64,000 nt of DNA from Guptibacillus hwajinpoensis (lineage in GTDB: Bacteria; Bacillota; Bacilli; Bacillales; Guptibacillaceae). A program made the position numbers and the translations under genes. The stretch covers positions 124,001 through 188,000 of the forward strand of contig NZ_JAIVAE010000004.1 in the NCBI RefSeq assembly GCF_020171785.1. The letters run 5' to 3'. The notes below the pieces were generated by a model, which saw nothing but the letters and a program-made list of their open reading frames with translations, searched no databases and was not told the DNA's origin. Below are positions 54,278 to 62,361 of the stretch, in pieces (the stretch's first letter is position 1; each line of letters begins with the position of its first letter).

Positions 54278-55765
54278 TTAGTTAAAGAAGGGAAGCTTAA
54301 ATTTTTTCTGTTGTTTACCTAGAAGAGCACTCCAATTTGATACAAAGGCTTCTTCTCGGAATTCTTTCTCGACGTCAATTGTTCCAAAATCCATATCCTT
54401 TACTTGTACCATTGCTTCTGATAGTGCTTCAATGTTGTTTTTCTCAACGATAAGCCCATTTTCATGATCCTTCACTAAATCTCTCGGACCATATTTAATA
54501 TCGTAAGCCACAACAGGACACCCGTTATTCAGACTTTCCATAATCACGAGGCCGAATCCTTCATACTGACTCGGGAGGAAAGAAGCTTTTGCTGAAGCAA
54601 AAACACCTTCTGGATCATCGGTTAATCCTTTTAACGTTACGTGGTTTTCAAGCTTATATTCTTTAATCTGCTCTTCAAGCTTTTCTTTTACCGGTCCTTC
54701 TCCATAAATATCAAGCGTAAAGTCAGATAGCTGTTCTCTCGCCATTTGATACGCTTCAATTAAATGATCAGGTTGTTTCACATCGGTTAACCTGCCGATA
54801 AAAACAAATTTATTTTGCTTCTGAACACTTTTGTTTTTAGTGGAAGGAGCAATGGAATGTGGAATAATGCTGATCTTTTCATTGTTAAAGATATGATGAG
54901 AGAGATCTTTTTTCTGTTCATGAGTTAACGCAACAATATGGTCGACGTCATCCGCATGCTCGATCAAATACTGATAAGAGGATTTGACGTCATGAATGTC
55001 TTCGCTTTGTAGATGTGTATTGTGAAGGATGGCGATTTTCGTTACGTCATTTCCCTTCATCTCACACATTGGTTTATCAAGAAGACGAGCATCATTAATA
55101 ATGGTAGAACCATCTTCTATCATGTGCTCAAGACAATAGCGGAAGAAGTCTTTTTCTGTTTTAAATTCTAGAATGTCTTGTCCACTAAAGAGATGCAAGC
55201 GAATCAACTTACTTTCATTTGAACCATCAAACGTTTTATTTACATAAGCATTGCCAGCATCATCATAATAGATTTCTTCAAGCTTATTTGTCGTTCCTTG
55301 CTTGTAGTTAATCTTTCTATGGCATTTCCCAAGGCGATTAAATTCTTTTCTACAGGCCCGTTTACGGTTGTAAGGATCCATAAAGTCGATAAATTTCAAA
55401 GAGCCGTCCTCGGTATCATAGTTTTTATATAGAACGTACTCTCCGTTTTCAAAAAAGCGATAGGCTTTATTTTTCTTTACTTCACGATACGTAAGGCCTT
55501 CTTCCTCAATTGGTTGCTCTACTTTATCACCTGAATAAGAACGATTGGCCAGATGATCGTAAATATTAATCATTTTTACCGAGCGCGGAACTTTGTTCTG
55601 GCTATAGTACTGCTCGTAGACCTCTCCGTAGTATGGATTGTAGTTTGTTGTAATAATTGTATATGACATGTCAGCTTGCTCAACTAGTTTCTTCGTGCGG
55701 TCAAGGAGGGACTTTGTTCTGCCTCCGTATTGCTCAGGCAGTGTTGACGTAATTACGTAATTCAT
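54278..55765 (-). CDS. GT4 glycosyltransferase, TagE-like
   Basis: The 495-residue protein has an N-terminal domain of the TagE/poly(glycerol-phosphate) glucosyltransferase type (ITSTLPEQYGGRTKSLLDR at the start) and a GT-B C-terminal domain with FVFIGRLTDVKQPDHLI, PSQYEGFGLVIMESL (E-x7-E donor motif) and YGPRDLV. It probably adds glucose to wall teichoic acid or a related polymer in the cytoplasm; acceptor and sugar are inferred. An AAAGGGG site precedes the ATG. It is transcribed against its neighbours and is likely an accessory gene. Confidence 0.85.
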   Translation of the reverse strand: MNYVITSTLPEQYGGRTKSLLDRTKKLVEQADMSYTIITTNYNPYYGEVYEQYYSQNKVPRSVKMINIYDHLANRSYSGDKVEQPIEEEGLTYREVKKNKAYRFFENGEYVLYKNYDTEDGSLKFIDFMDPYNRKRACRKEFNRLGKCHRKINYKQGTTNKLEEIYYDDAGNAYVNKTFDGSNESKLIRLHLFSGQDILEFKTEKDFFRYCLEHMIEDGSTIINDARLLDKPMCEMKGNDVTKIAILHNTHLQSEDIHDVKSSYQYLIEHADDVDHIVALTHEQKKDLSHHIFNNEKISIIPHSIAPSTKNKSVQKQNKFVFIGRLTDVKQPDHLIEAYQMAREQLSDFTLDIYGEGPVKEKLEEQIKEYKLENHVTLKGLTDDPEGVFASAKASFLPSQYEGFGLVIMESLNNGCPVVAYDIKYGPRDLVKDHENGLIVEKNNIEALSEAMVQVKDMDFGTIDVEKEFREEAFVSNWSALLGKQQKKFKLPFFN

Positions 55766-55790
55766 TAATGGTTAATCCCCTTTATGATCA

Positions 55791-55823
55791 TTTTGATATT
55801 ATCAAAATAGATTTTGTTGTCAA
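55791..55823 (-). promoter_or_regulatory. Promoter of the TagE-like gene with a palindromic operator at the -10
   Basis: On the minus strand TTGACA (55823-55818), 16 bp, then TAATAT (55801-55796). The -10 is inside ATTTTGATA-T-TATCAAAAT (55790-55808), a perfect palindrome of 9-bp arms lying 25 bp before the start codon. Such a dyad over the -10 suggests a repressor site. Confidence 0.55.
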
Positions 55824-56003
55824 AAGCGTATAAAGGTTATATACCCTATTGCCTAAGGAATCATTCTTACAAATAGATAACAAAATAGATACAAGAAACA
55901 CTTGCATATTGAGTAAAGAACTGGGTAATTAAATCAGTAATATCATGGGTTCATCTATTAAGGGAAACAAAGAAATTTCAAATCCATGCATAAAAGAACC
56001 CCC

Positions 56004-56015
56004 TTTGTCGAAAAA
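56004..56015 (+). promoter_or_regulatory. Spo0A-box match upstream of spoIIQ
   Basis: TTTGTCGAAAAA is a full match to the Spo0A box consensus. It is 75 bp before the spoIIQ start. The rest of the 324-bp gap (55766-56089) is A/T-rich with nothing else recognised apart from the two promoters listed. Confidence 0.5.
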
Positions 56016-56040
56016 TAAATAGAACTTTTTTTCATAAGAG

Positions 56041-56069
56041 GTATATAAATCTCGCAACCTGACCACAAT
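56041..56069 (+). promoter_or_regulatory. Candidate sigma-F promoter of spoIIQ
   Basis: GTATA (56041-56045), 15 bp, GACCACAAT (56061-56069), close to GTATA-N15/16-GGNNANANT. Transcription would start about 7 nt later, leaving a very short leader that begins at the GAGGTGAT ribosome site, which lowers confidence. Confidence 0.4.
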
Positions 56070-56089
56070 GTTGCTGAGGTGATGAACAA

Positions 56090-56992
56090 ATGGGAGACGA
56101 AAAACAACGATCTCATCCTGTTGAAAAAAGCGCTTCTAAATGGCAGAAGCTAGCAAGAAAACGTTGGATTTATCCAGCAGTCTATCTTGGTTTTGCAGCA
56201 ATTGTTCTTGCAACTGTATTATGGATGCAAGGCGGGCAAGACAATGCAAAAGATTTAAGTGGAATTGATGAAGAAAGAAGTGCCTTTGACACAAATGACG
56301 AGTCTGTTCCAGTTCTTGGTGATTCAGAAGTCTTTAAAGTACCTGCATCCGAAGATAGTGGCGTATTTGTGCAGAAACAATTCTATGACACATCAGCTAG
56401 CACGGAAGAACAACAAGCAGCCCTTGTTTTCTATAATAATACCTACTACCAGAACGCAGGAATCGACTATGGTAAAGAAGATGGCGCTAGTTTTGATGTC
56501 AAAGCCGCGATGAGTGGTAAGGTTGTGAAAGCAACGAACGACCAGTTACTTGGAAATGTTGTTCATTTAGAACATAACGATGGTGTTGTAACTGTTTATG
56601 AATCGCTTGAAGCTCTTGAAATTGAACAAGGCGATACTGTAAAGCAAGGCGAAAAGCTTGGTACAGCTGGAACAAACACGTTTGATACAGACGCAGGTGT
56701 TCACGTACACTTTGAAGTACGTAAAGATGATGTGCCGGTTAACCCACTTGATGTGTTAAACCAGCCTTCTTCAGCAGTTGAAGCGCCAGACGCTGGTGAC
56801 GAAGTTTCAAACCCATCAGCCTCAGAAGGTACTGACGTTGAAAATCAGGACAACAGTACAGAATCCGAAATGGATGCTGAGAAAGACGCCGAAGAAGATG
56901 CAAACAGTGCTGACGAGGATCAATCCGACGAGCAAAAAAGCAACGAGCAGAAATCGGACGATCAAAAATCAGATACAAAGGATTCAGAATAA
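56090..56992 (+). CDS. spoIIQ: Forespore engulfment protein SpoIIQ
   Basis: The 300-residue single-pass membrane protein (helix WIYPAVYLGFAAIVLATVLW) has an extracellular LytM/M23-like domain (about residues 110-225). HVHFEV is present, but the first zinc ligand His is replaced (NAGIDYGKEDG), so it is probably not an active peptidase, as in B. subtilis SpoIIQ. SpoIIQ binds SpoIIIAH to make the channel linking mother cell and forespore. The C-terminal 65 residues are an Asp/Glu/Ser/Lys-rich disordered tail with repeated DQKS/EQKS units. Confidence 0.93.
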   Translation: MGDEKQRSHPVEKSASKWQKLARKRWIYPAVYLGFAAIVLATVLWMQGGQDNAKDLSGIDEERSAFDTNDESVPVLGDSEVFKVPASEDSGVFVQKQFYDTSASTEEQQAALVFYNNTYYQNAGIDYGKEDGASFDVKAAMSGKVVKATNDQLLGNVVHLEHNDGVVTVYESLEALEIEQGDTVKQGEKLGTAGTNTFDTDAGVHVHFEVRKDDVPVNPLDVLNQPSSAVEAPDAGDEVSNPSASEGTDVENQDNSTESEMDAEKDAEEDANSADEDQSDEQKSNEQKSDDQKSDTKDSE

Positions 56993-56995
56993 CCG

Positions 56996-57022
56996 AAGTC
57001 CCCGAGTGATCGGGGGCTTTTT
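56996..57022 (+). terminator. Terminator after spoIIQ
   Basis: AAGTCCCCGA, loop GTGA, TCGGGGGCTT (one T-G pair) and a TTT tail. Confidence 0.88.
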
Positions 57023-57167
57023 GTTTGCAATGAAATCGGACACCATTCGACCTTTCCTGGGAAATAGCGCTACCATTCCTTATCGATTGGAGAAACTCGC
57101 TTTTTTGTGTCGGCAACACAGGTCTATTGTCATGGGATTATATCCAATTACTGGTTAAATGGTCTCA

Positions 57168-57196
57168 TTGACTTCCTCGTATGGTAGAAACATAAT
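57168..57196 (+). promoter_or_regulatory. Promoter of the symporter operon
   Basis: TTGACT (57168-57173), 17 bp, CATAAT (57191-57196), followed after about 40 bases by an AAGGAGAG ribosome site. Confidence 0.65.
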
Positions 57197-57250
57197 GAGA
57201 AGTGTATTTTAGAAAATTCAGATAATTATAGAAGGAAGGAGAGACGACTT

Positions 57251-57427
57251 ATTTTATACGTGTTGCTAGCTTCTGCTATCGTCTGTTTAATTTTTACAAT
57301 CAAAAAGCGCAAAGGCGTGTATTTACTAGTTCCAGTTGCGGTTATGGGAATCTATTTTGTTATTGAGATTGCTAGAGTTCCGCTAGGTTTTGTCGAAACT
57401 ATCGAACTTATTTTTAACTTAAAATAG
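57251..57427 (+). CDS. Small membrane protein with a possible ATT start
   Basis: An open frame encodes 58 residues, LYVLLASAIVCLIFTI (helix), KKRKG, LLVPVAVMGIYFVIEIA (helix), and ends before the DUF4212 gene. An AAGGAGAG site (57236-57243) is 7 bases before ATT 57251. The next usual start, GTG 57260, is 16 bases away and would cut into the first helix. There is no ATG in frame upstream. It sits directly behind a good promoter and 15 bases before the symporter small subunit, so it is likely a real operon member. I do not recognise a family. Confidence 0.55.
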   Translation: MLYVLLASAIVCLIFTIKKRKGVYLLVPVAVMGIYFVIEIARVPLGFVETIELIFNLK

Positions 57428-57442
57428 TTAGGAGGTTCACTT

Positions 57443-57742
57443 ATGAAAAAGATTGATAAGAAAATGGCAGATGCTTACTTTCATGCGAGAGTAAGGTTAA
57501 TTTCAATCTTACTTTTTTTCTGGTTTGCCGTGTCTTTTGGAATGGTACTGTTTGCTGAAACACTTGCGCAATACACGTTTAACGGATTCCCTCTTCATTA
57601 TTTTATGGGCGCGCAAGGTTCGATTGTTGTCTTTATTATTCTATTATTTGTTAACGCTTACATATCGGACAGAATTGATCAAAAGTATGGGTTAGTCGAA
57701 AAGAGAGTGAAAGCAACGAAAGGACAAACCTTACAATCATAA
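57443..57742 (+). CDS. DUF4212 small subunit of a sodium:solute symporter
   Basis: The 99-residue protein has two membrane helices with LLFFWFAVSFGMVLFAE, GFPLHYFMGAQGSIVVFIILLFVNA and the ending DRIDQKYGL. These are hallmarks of the DUF4212 family, always encoded just before a large sodium/solute symporter. It probably stabilises or gates the large subunit. AGGAGG precedes the ATG. Confidence 0.88.
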   Translation: MKKIDKKMADAYFHARVRLISILLFFWFAVSFGMVLFAETLAQYTFNGFPLHYFMGAQGSIVVFIILLFVNAYISDRIDQKYGLVEKRVKATKGQTLQS

Positions 57743-57754
57743 GGGGGATAAGGG

Positions 57755-59416
57755 ATGGATACACAATTTCTAGTTTCACTACTACTTATTGTCGCATCAT
57801 TTGGTCTATACATTGGGATTGCCGTCTTTAATCGCGCACGTCAAACGTCCGAGTTCTTTGTTGCTGGTCGAGGCGTGCCCGCGATTTACAATGGTATGGC
57901 GATCGGAGCGGACTGGATGAGTGCCGCTTCATTCATCGGTCTTGCTGGAACCGTGATGGTTCTTGGCTATGATGGGCTTGCTTATATTATGGGCTGGACA
58001 GGAGGGTATTTGCTGTTAACCTTTCTGTTAGCGCCGCAATTGCGGAAATACGGGCGTTACACAGTTCCGGAATTTATTGGCGATCGTTTTCAAAGCAAAA
58101 CAGCTTTAGTTATCGCAGCCATTGCAACAATCATTATTAGCTTCACCTATTCGATTGGTCAGTTAGCAGGGTCTGGTGTTGTAATTGGAAGATTGTTTGA
58201 AGTAGATGCTAAAGTGGGCGTTATGATAGGGGTTGTTATTATCGCCATCTATGCGACATTTGGGGGGATGAAAGGAATTACGTGGACCCAGGTGGCGCAG
58301 TACATTATTTTAATTCTAGCCTACTTAATACCCGTTATTTTCATGTCACTTCAAATTACGAATAACCCGATTCCATGGCTAAGCTATGGGAATGTCGTAT
58401 CAGAACTTGGTGAATTAGATCGAGAGCTCGGAATCTCTGAGTATTTTGCACCGTTTGAATCAGCTTCAAAGTGGCAGTTTATTGCCCTTATGTTTAGTTT
58501 AATGGCAGGAACAGCTGGGTTGCCACACGTTATCGTTCGCTTTTATACCGTATCTACGATGAAAGCAGCACGGTGGAGCGGGGCATGGGCGCTACTTTTT
58601 ATCGGTCTCCTCTATTTATCTGCTCCAGCCTATGCGGCTTTTTCTCGCTTTATTTTGATGAAACAAGTAGCAGGCAGTCCGATCGACTCTTTGCCTGCAT
58701 GGACGGAGAAATGGGTAAATACCGGACTTCTAACGATGGCTGATACGAGTGGAGATGGCATTCTCCAATGGCAAGAAATTGCGATCAGCAATGACATTGT
58801 GGTTATGGCCACCCCTGAAATTGCTGATTTAGGCATTTTTGTGATTGGTCTCGTCGCAGCAGGAGCGATGGCCGCTGCGTTATCGACCGCTGGCGGGTTA
58901 CTGATTGCAATATCCTCATCGTTTTCTCATGACATTTACTACCGCATCATTAATCCTAGGGCAACGGAGCGGAAGCGGATGTCTGTTGCGCGCTGGTCTA
59001 TTTTGATTGCGACGATTGTAGCGGGAGTCGTTGCGCTAAATCCACCGGGAGTAATCACGCAAATTGTAGCCTGGGCGTTTGCACTTGCTTCAGGAACGTT
59101 CTTTCCAGCACTTATACTCGGGGTGTGGTGGAAGAGAGCGAATGCACCAGGTGTTATTGCAGGGATGATCGTAGGATTATTGGTCACCTTAACGTATATT
59201 TTCCTTGCAAAGTACGGAGGCTTTACGATTTTAGGCATTATTGACACTGGAGCAGGAATCTTCGGTGCTACGTCAGCCATTTTAACAAATGTTATCGTTT
59301 CGTTAAGTACAAAACCACCTTCTGAGAAGCTTCAAAATGAAGTGATGGATCTCAGATATCCTGAACAGCTTACATTCAGAGATGGAGAGGTATGGAAGGA
59401 CGATGAGGTTATCTAA
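57755..59416 (+). CDS. Sodium:solute symporter large subunit (acetate/organic-acid type)
   Basis: The 553-residue transporter has about 13 membrane helices, with the SSS-family start TSEFFVAGRGVPAIYNGMAI, GADWMSAASFIGLAG and VPEFIGDRF. It belongs to the two-component SSS subgroup together with DUF4212, related to ActP-type acetate carriers. A predicted extracellular loop holds DTSGDGILQWQE (residues 330-341), a canonical 12-residue EF-hand calcium loop. The substrate is inferred as a small monocarboxylate. AAGGGGG precedes the ATG. Confidence 0.87.
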   Translation: MDTQFLVSLLLIVASFGLYIGIAVFNRARQTSEFFVAGRGVPAIYNGMAIGADWMSAASFIGLAGTVMVLGYDGLAYIMGWTGGYLLLTFLLAPQLRKYGRYTVPEFIGDRFQSKTALVIAAIATIIISFTYSIGQLAGSGVVIGRLFEVDAKVGVMIGVVIIAIYATFGGMKGITWTQVAQYIILILAYLIPVIFMSLQITNNPIPWLSYGNVVSELGELDRELGISEYFAPFESASKWQFIALMFSLMAGTAGLPHVIVRFYTVSTMKAARWSGAWALLFIGLLYLSAPAYAAFSRFILMKQVAGSPIDSLPAWTEKWVNTGLLTMADTSGDGILQWQEIAISNDIVVMATPEIADLGIFVIGLVAAGAMAAALSTAGGLLIAISSSFSHDIYYRIINPRATERKRMSVARWSILIATIVAGVVALNPPGVITQIVAWAFALASGTFFPALILGVWWKRANAPGVIAGMIVGLLVTLTYIFLAKYGGFTILGIIDTGAGIFGATSAILTNVIVSLSTKPPSEKLQNEVMDLRYPEQLTFRDGEVWKDDEVI

Positions 59417-59420
59417 AAGA

Positions 59421-59455
59421 AGAATCTCCGGTTGTAAACTGGAGGTTCTTTTTTC
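59421..59455 (+). terminator. Terminator after the symporter operon
   Basis: AGAATCTCC (59421-59429) pairs with GGAGGTTCT (59441-59449, one T-G pair), then TTTTTTC. Confidence 0.8.
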
Positions 59456-59745
59456 TTGTTTCGTAACATACAAAAAAACCAATATGGTCCAATTAAAAGA
59501 ATATTTAAATAAAATCCCTTGTCCCTCTTGACTTTTAGGAATATAACCACCTTTGCTTTAATAAAATGTTACAAAACTTAGTAAATGAGGGGCAGAGGTG
59601 AGAAGTTGTGGTAAGGCTTCGAAGTATTCTTGCATGCAATACTCCTGACATCATGTAGGTCACCTGATGACTAGAGCTTCGTAGCATGATCACTTTATCA
59701 GTCTCATTTCGCATCTCTCACATCCAATTTAGGGAGGCGAGTGGT
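59456..59745 (+). other. Gap before spoIIID without a recognised gene
   Basis: Contains an A/T-rich half, then AGTATT/AATACT around TGCATGC (59623-59643) and a small TAG-TCA/TGA-CTA dyad near 59656-59672. B. subtilis spoIIID uses sigma-E and activates itself; I could not place a convincing sigma-E promoter here. Confidence 0.5.
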
Positions 59746-60018
59746 GTGCACGATTACATCAAAGAGCGAACCATCAAGATTGGAAATTACATCGTGGAGA
59801 CTAAGAAAACGGTGAGGGTGATCGCAAAGGAATTTGGCGTTTCTAAAAGTACCGTTCACAAGGATTTAACAGAACGACTTCCTGAAATTAATCCGGACCT
59901 CGCCAATGAGGTGAAGGGCATTCTCGAGTATCATAAATCGATACGCCATCTCCGCGGCGGCGAAGCAACGAGAATAAAATATAGAAAGGATACTGAAAAA
60001 GAAGAAGCTGTCAAATAA
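59746..60018 (+). CDS. spoIIID: Mother-cell transcription factor SpoIIID
   Basis: The 90-residue DNA-binding protein activates and represses mother-cell genes under sigma-E. It is nearly identical to the B. subtilis protein as I recall it: HDYIKERTIKIGNYIVETKK, the HTH VRVIAKEFGVSKSTVHKDL and the basic tail HKSIRHLRGGEATR. GTG 59746 follows AGGGAGG and gives the standard start; the longer in-frame start adds residues absent from the family. Confidence 0.97.
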   Translation: MHDYIKERTIKIGNYIVETKKTVRVIAKEFGVSKSTVHKDLTERLPEINPDLANEVKGILEYHKSIRHLRGGEATRIKYRKDTEKEEAVK

Positions 60019-60072
60019 TGCGCCTAAAAACGACAATTTTTTCTAAATACTTTCTTCCTGTTTCTTTATTTA

Positions 60073-60081
60073 TGGTACAAT
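60073..60081 (+). promoter_or_regulatory. Extended -10 promoter of mbl
   Basis: TGGTACAAT, 77 bases before the mbl start; no clear -35. Confidence 0.5.
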
Positions 60082-60157
60082 ATACTAATGGATATGTAGT
60101 TTAAACATACTAGTACTGAAACTATAGATGAGTGTTAGAATACAGGGAGGATACGTC

Positions 60158-61159
60158 ATGTTTTCACGTGATATTGGGATCGATTTGGGTACGGCGAACG
60201 TACTGATTTATGTGAAAGGCAGAGGCATTGTTTTAGATGAACCGTCTGTTGTAGCACTAGATACGGGTACTGGAAGAGCGCTTGCTGTTGGTGAAGAAGC
60301 AAGACAAATGGTTGGCCGGACTCCTGGAAACATCGTTGCAACGCGTCCACTTAAAGATGGCGTGATCGCAGACTTCGATATTACAGAAGTGATGCTAAGA
60401 CATTTCTTGAACAAAATTAATGTAAAAAGCTTTCTATCAAAGCCGCGTATTTTAATTTGTACGCCTACGAACATCACATCTGTTGAGAAGAAAGCGATTA
60501 AGGAAGCTGCTGAAAAAAGCGGTGGGAAACAAATTTTTCTTGAAGAAGAACCAAAAGTAGCTGCAATTGGCGCTGGCATGGATATTTTTCAGCCAAGCGG
60601 TAATATGGTTGTGGACATTGGCGGTGGAACGACAGATATCGCAGTGCTTTCAATGGGCGATATTGTCACCGCCTCTTCCATTAAAATGGCAGGGGACAAG
60701 TTCGATTACGAAATCCTGGATTATATCAAGAAAACGTATAAGCTTCTCATCGGGGAGCGAACAGCAGAACAAATTAAGATCAATGTAGCAACGGTATTTC
60801 CAGGCGGCCGGAATGAAGAACTTGATATTCGTGGACGAGACATGGTATCAGGCCTTCCACGGACAATCACTGTAAAATCGGATGAAATTCAGCAGGCCCT
60901 TCAAGAGCCAATCTCCCACATGGTGATGGCTGCTAAGAGCGTTCTCGAACGTACACCTCCGGAGCTTTCAGCGGATATTATCGACCGTGGTGTCATTATG
61001 ACAGGTGGAGGCGCACTACTTCACGGGATCGATCAGCTATTTGCTGAGGAGCTTATGGTTCCGGTTCTCGTAGCTGAAGAGCCAATGAGCTGTGTGGCAA
61101 AAGGGACAGGCCTTATGCTTGAACATATTGACAAGATTGCTAAGAAAAAATTAATCTAA
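60158..61159 (+). CDS. mbl: MreB-like actin Mbl
   Basis: The 333-residue bacterial actin guides side-wall synthesis in rod cells. It has phosphate 1 IGIDLGTANVLIYVKGRG, phosphate 2 VVDIGGGTTDIAVLS and the adenosine motif VIMTGGGALLHG. ATG 60158 lies after AGGGAGG; an in-frame ATG at 60128 is less likely. The spoIIID-mbl order is as in B. subtilis, which distinguishes it from mreB and mreBH. Confidence 0.96.
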   Translation: MFSRDIGIDLGTANVLIYVKGRGIVLDEPSVVALDTGTGRALAVGEEARQMVGRTPGNIVATRPLKDGVIADFDITEVMLRHFLNKINVKSFLSKPRILICTPTNITSVEKKAIKEAAEKSGGKQIFLEEEPKVAAIGAGMDIFQPSGNMVVDIGGGTTDIAVLSMGDIVTASSIKMAGDKFDYEILDYIKKTYKLLIGERTAEQIKINVATVFPGGRNEELDIRGRDMVSGLPRTITVKSDEIQQALQEPISHMVMAAKSVLERTPPELSADIIDRGVIMTGGGALLHGIDQLFAEELMVPVLVAEEPMSCVAKGTGLMLEHIDKIAKKKLI

Positions 61160-61195
61160 ATTAGAACCGAAACTATTCGTAAGGGTGTAATCATA

Positions 61196-61480
61196 ATGGC
61201 GAACAACCATGAAAAGGTGAACCAGTCCTCTGAAGAAAAAGTCATTCTTAAGAAAGAGGACGCACAAACGAATAAGAATCACGAAGAGCAAGAGCGTAAG
61301 CCAAAGGTGCGGTTAATCCCCATTTGGCTACGCCTTCTTCTCGTTGCCCTCTTGCTCATAGCATCCCTTCTTGCAGGCGCGATGATTGGTTATGGTGTTA
61401 TTGGTGATGGTAGCCCTGGCGATGTGTTTAAAAAAAGCACCTGGGTGAAGATTAGTGATATTGTTAAAAAAGAAGAGTAA
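61196..61480 (+). CDS. EpuA-like small membrane protein
   Basis: The 94-residue protein has a charged cytoplasmic N-terminus, RLIPIWLRLLLVALLLIASL as start of a membrane helix, GAMIGYGVIGDG and a short tail with DVFKKSTWVKISDIV. This is the EpuA family, often annotated as 'DNA-directed RNA polymerase subunit beta' although no polymerase activity is implied. Conserved position between mbl and fabZ. Function unknown. Confidence 0.85.
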   Translation: MANNHEKVNQSSEEKVILKKEDAQTNKNHEEQERKPKVRLIPIWLRLLLVALLLIASLLAGAMIGYGVIGDGSPGDVFKKSTWVKISDIVKKEE

Positions 61481-61498
61481 CAGATAGGAGAATAAGAT

Positions 61499-61921
61499 AT
61501 GTTAGATAGTCAGGAAATTAAAAAGATTATCCCGCATCGCTACCCTTTCCTTCTTGTTGATCGAATTCTTGAAGTAGAAGAAGAAGTACGCGCGGTCGGT
61601 ATTAAGAACGTGACAGCAAATGAAGAATTCTTTAATGGCCATTTTCCGGACTACCCGGTTATGCCAGGAGTTTTGATTGTAGAAGCACTTGCTCAAGTAG
61701 GGGCAGTGGCGATGCTTAAGAAAGAAGACAACCAGGGGAAGCTTGCTTTCTTTACAGGCATTGATAAATGCCGTTTTAAAAGACAAGTGAAACCAGGTGA
61801 CCAGCTTCGTCTTGAAGTGGAAATTATCCGCATTAAAGGACCGATTGGTAAAGGAAAAGCAACAGCCACTGTTGATGGTGAAGTTGCTGCTGAAGCTGAA
61901 ATTATGTTTGCCCTTAAGTAA
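61499..61921 (+). CDS. fabZ: 3-hydroxyacyl-ACP dehydratase FabZ
   Basis: The 140-residue hotdog-fold dehydratase removes water from 3-hydroxyacyl-ACP in fatty-acid synthesis. It has [14 protein letters not shown], the catalytic His in [15 protein letters not shown] and the catalytic Glu in [12 protein letters not shown]. Standard length. GATAGGAG precedes the ATG. Confidence 0.97.
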   Translation: MLDSQEIKKIIPHRYPFLLVDRILEVEEEVRAVGIKNVTANEEFFNGHFPDYPVMPGVLIVEALAQVGAVAMLKKEDNQGKLAFFTGIDKCRFKRQVKPGDQLRLEVEIIRIKGPIGKGKATATVDGEVAAEAEIMFALK

Positions 61922-61934
61922 GGGTAAAAGAACA

Positions 61935-61986
61935 AATCCTCCCTCCTTGTATCAGTATTTTAATACAAGGAGGGAGGATTCGTTTT
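61935..61986 (+). terminator. Terminator after fabZ
   Basis: An 18-bp perfect stem (61935-61952 with 61963-61980), 10-nt loop, then CGTTTTT. Confidence 0.93.
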
Positions 61987-62152
61987 TAGAGCCGGAACGG
62001 AATTATTGATGGCATGTTAAGCCCATATCCGTATTGTAAAACCATCATAGAGACTATGTAAATTTCAACATTTTCCCTTTTTGACTTGATATGATTGACT
62101 CAACCGTTCAATAGCGGTAAAAACTTATCGAGTTCAGGGAGGAATTTTGGAA

Positions 62153-62326
62153 ATGAATAACAAGAAATTCATGCTCAAAATTGCAACTTCGTTAGTAGCT
62201 GTTATGTTAATCACAGCGTGTAACAGCGGTGAAAATGATTCAGAGAACGGCAACAACTCTATGAACAATGGAAGTAACACCGAAGAGCCCGCAGCTAACG
62301 AAAACTCCGAGAACTCTGCTGAATAA
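62153..62326 (+). CDS. Small lipoprotein of 57 residues
   Basis: The precursor has a signal peptide with lipobox LITAC (Cys at about residue 23). Its mature part of some 35 residues is Asn/Glu/Ser-rich, repetitive (NNSMNN, NENSENS) and without a fold. AGGGAGG lies 8-9 bases before the ATG and a terminator follows directly, supporting a real single-gene unit. No family recognised. Confidence 0.75.
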   Translation: MNNKKFMLKIATSLVAVMLITACNSGENDSENGNNSMNNGSNTEEPAANENSENSAE

Positions 62327-62335
62327 GAACTTTCT

Positions 62336-62358
62336 CTCCTGTCCATTCTGGACAGGAG
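62336..62358. terminator. Terminator after the small lipoprotein
   Basis: CTCCTGTCCA-TTC-TGGACAGGAG (62336-62358), then TTTCTATTTTT. It also ends the converging SinR-like gene. Confidence 0.9.
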
Positions 62359-62361
62359 TTT

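Noticed and set aside
57388-57399. Spo0A-box-like TTTTGTCGAAAC
   Set aside because: It lies inside the coding frame of the small membrane protein far from its promoter, and is explained by codons for GFVET.
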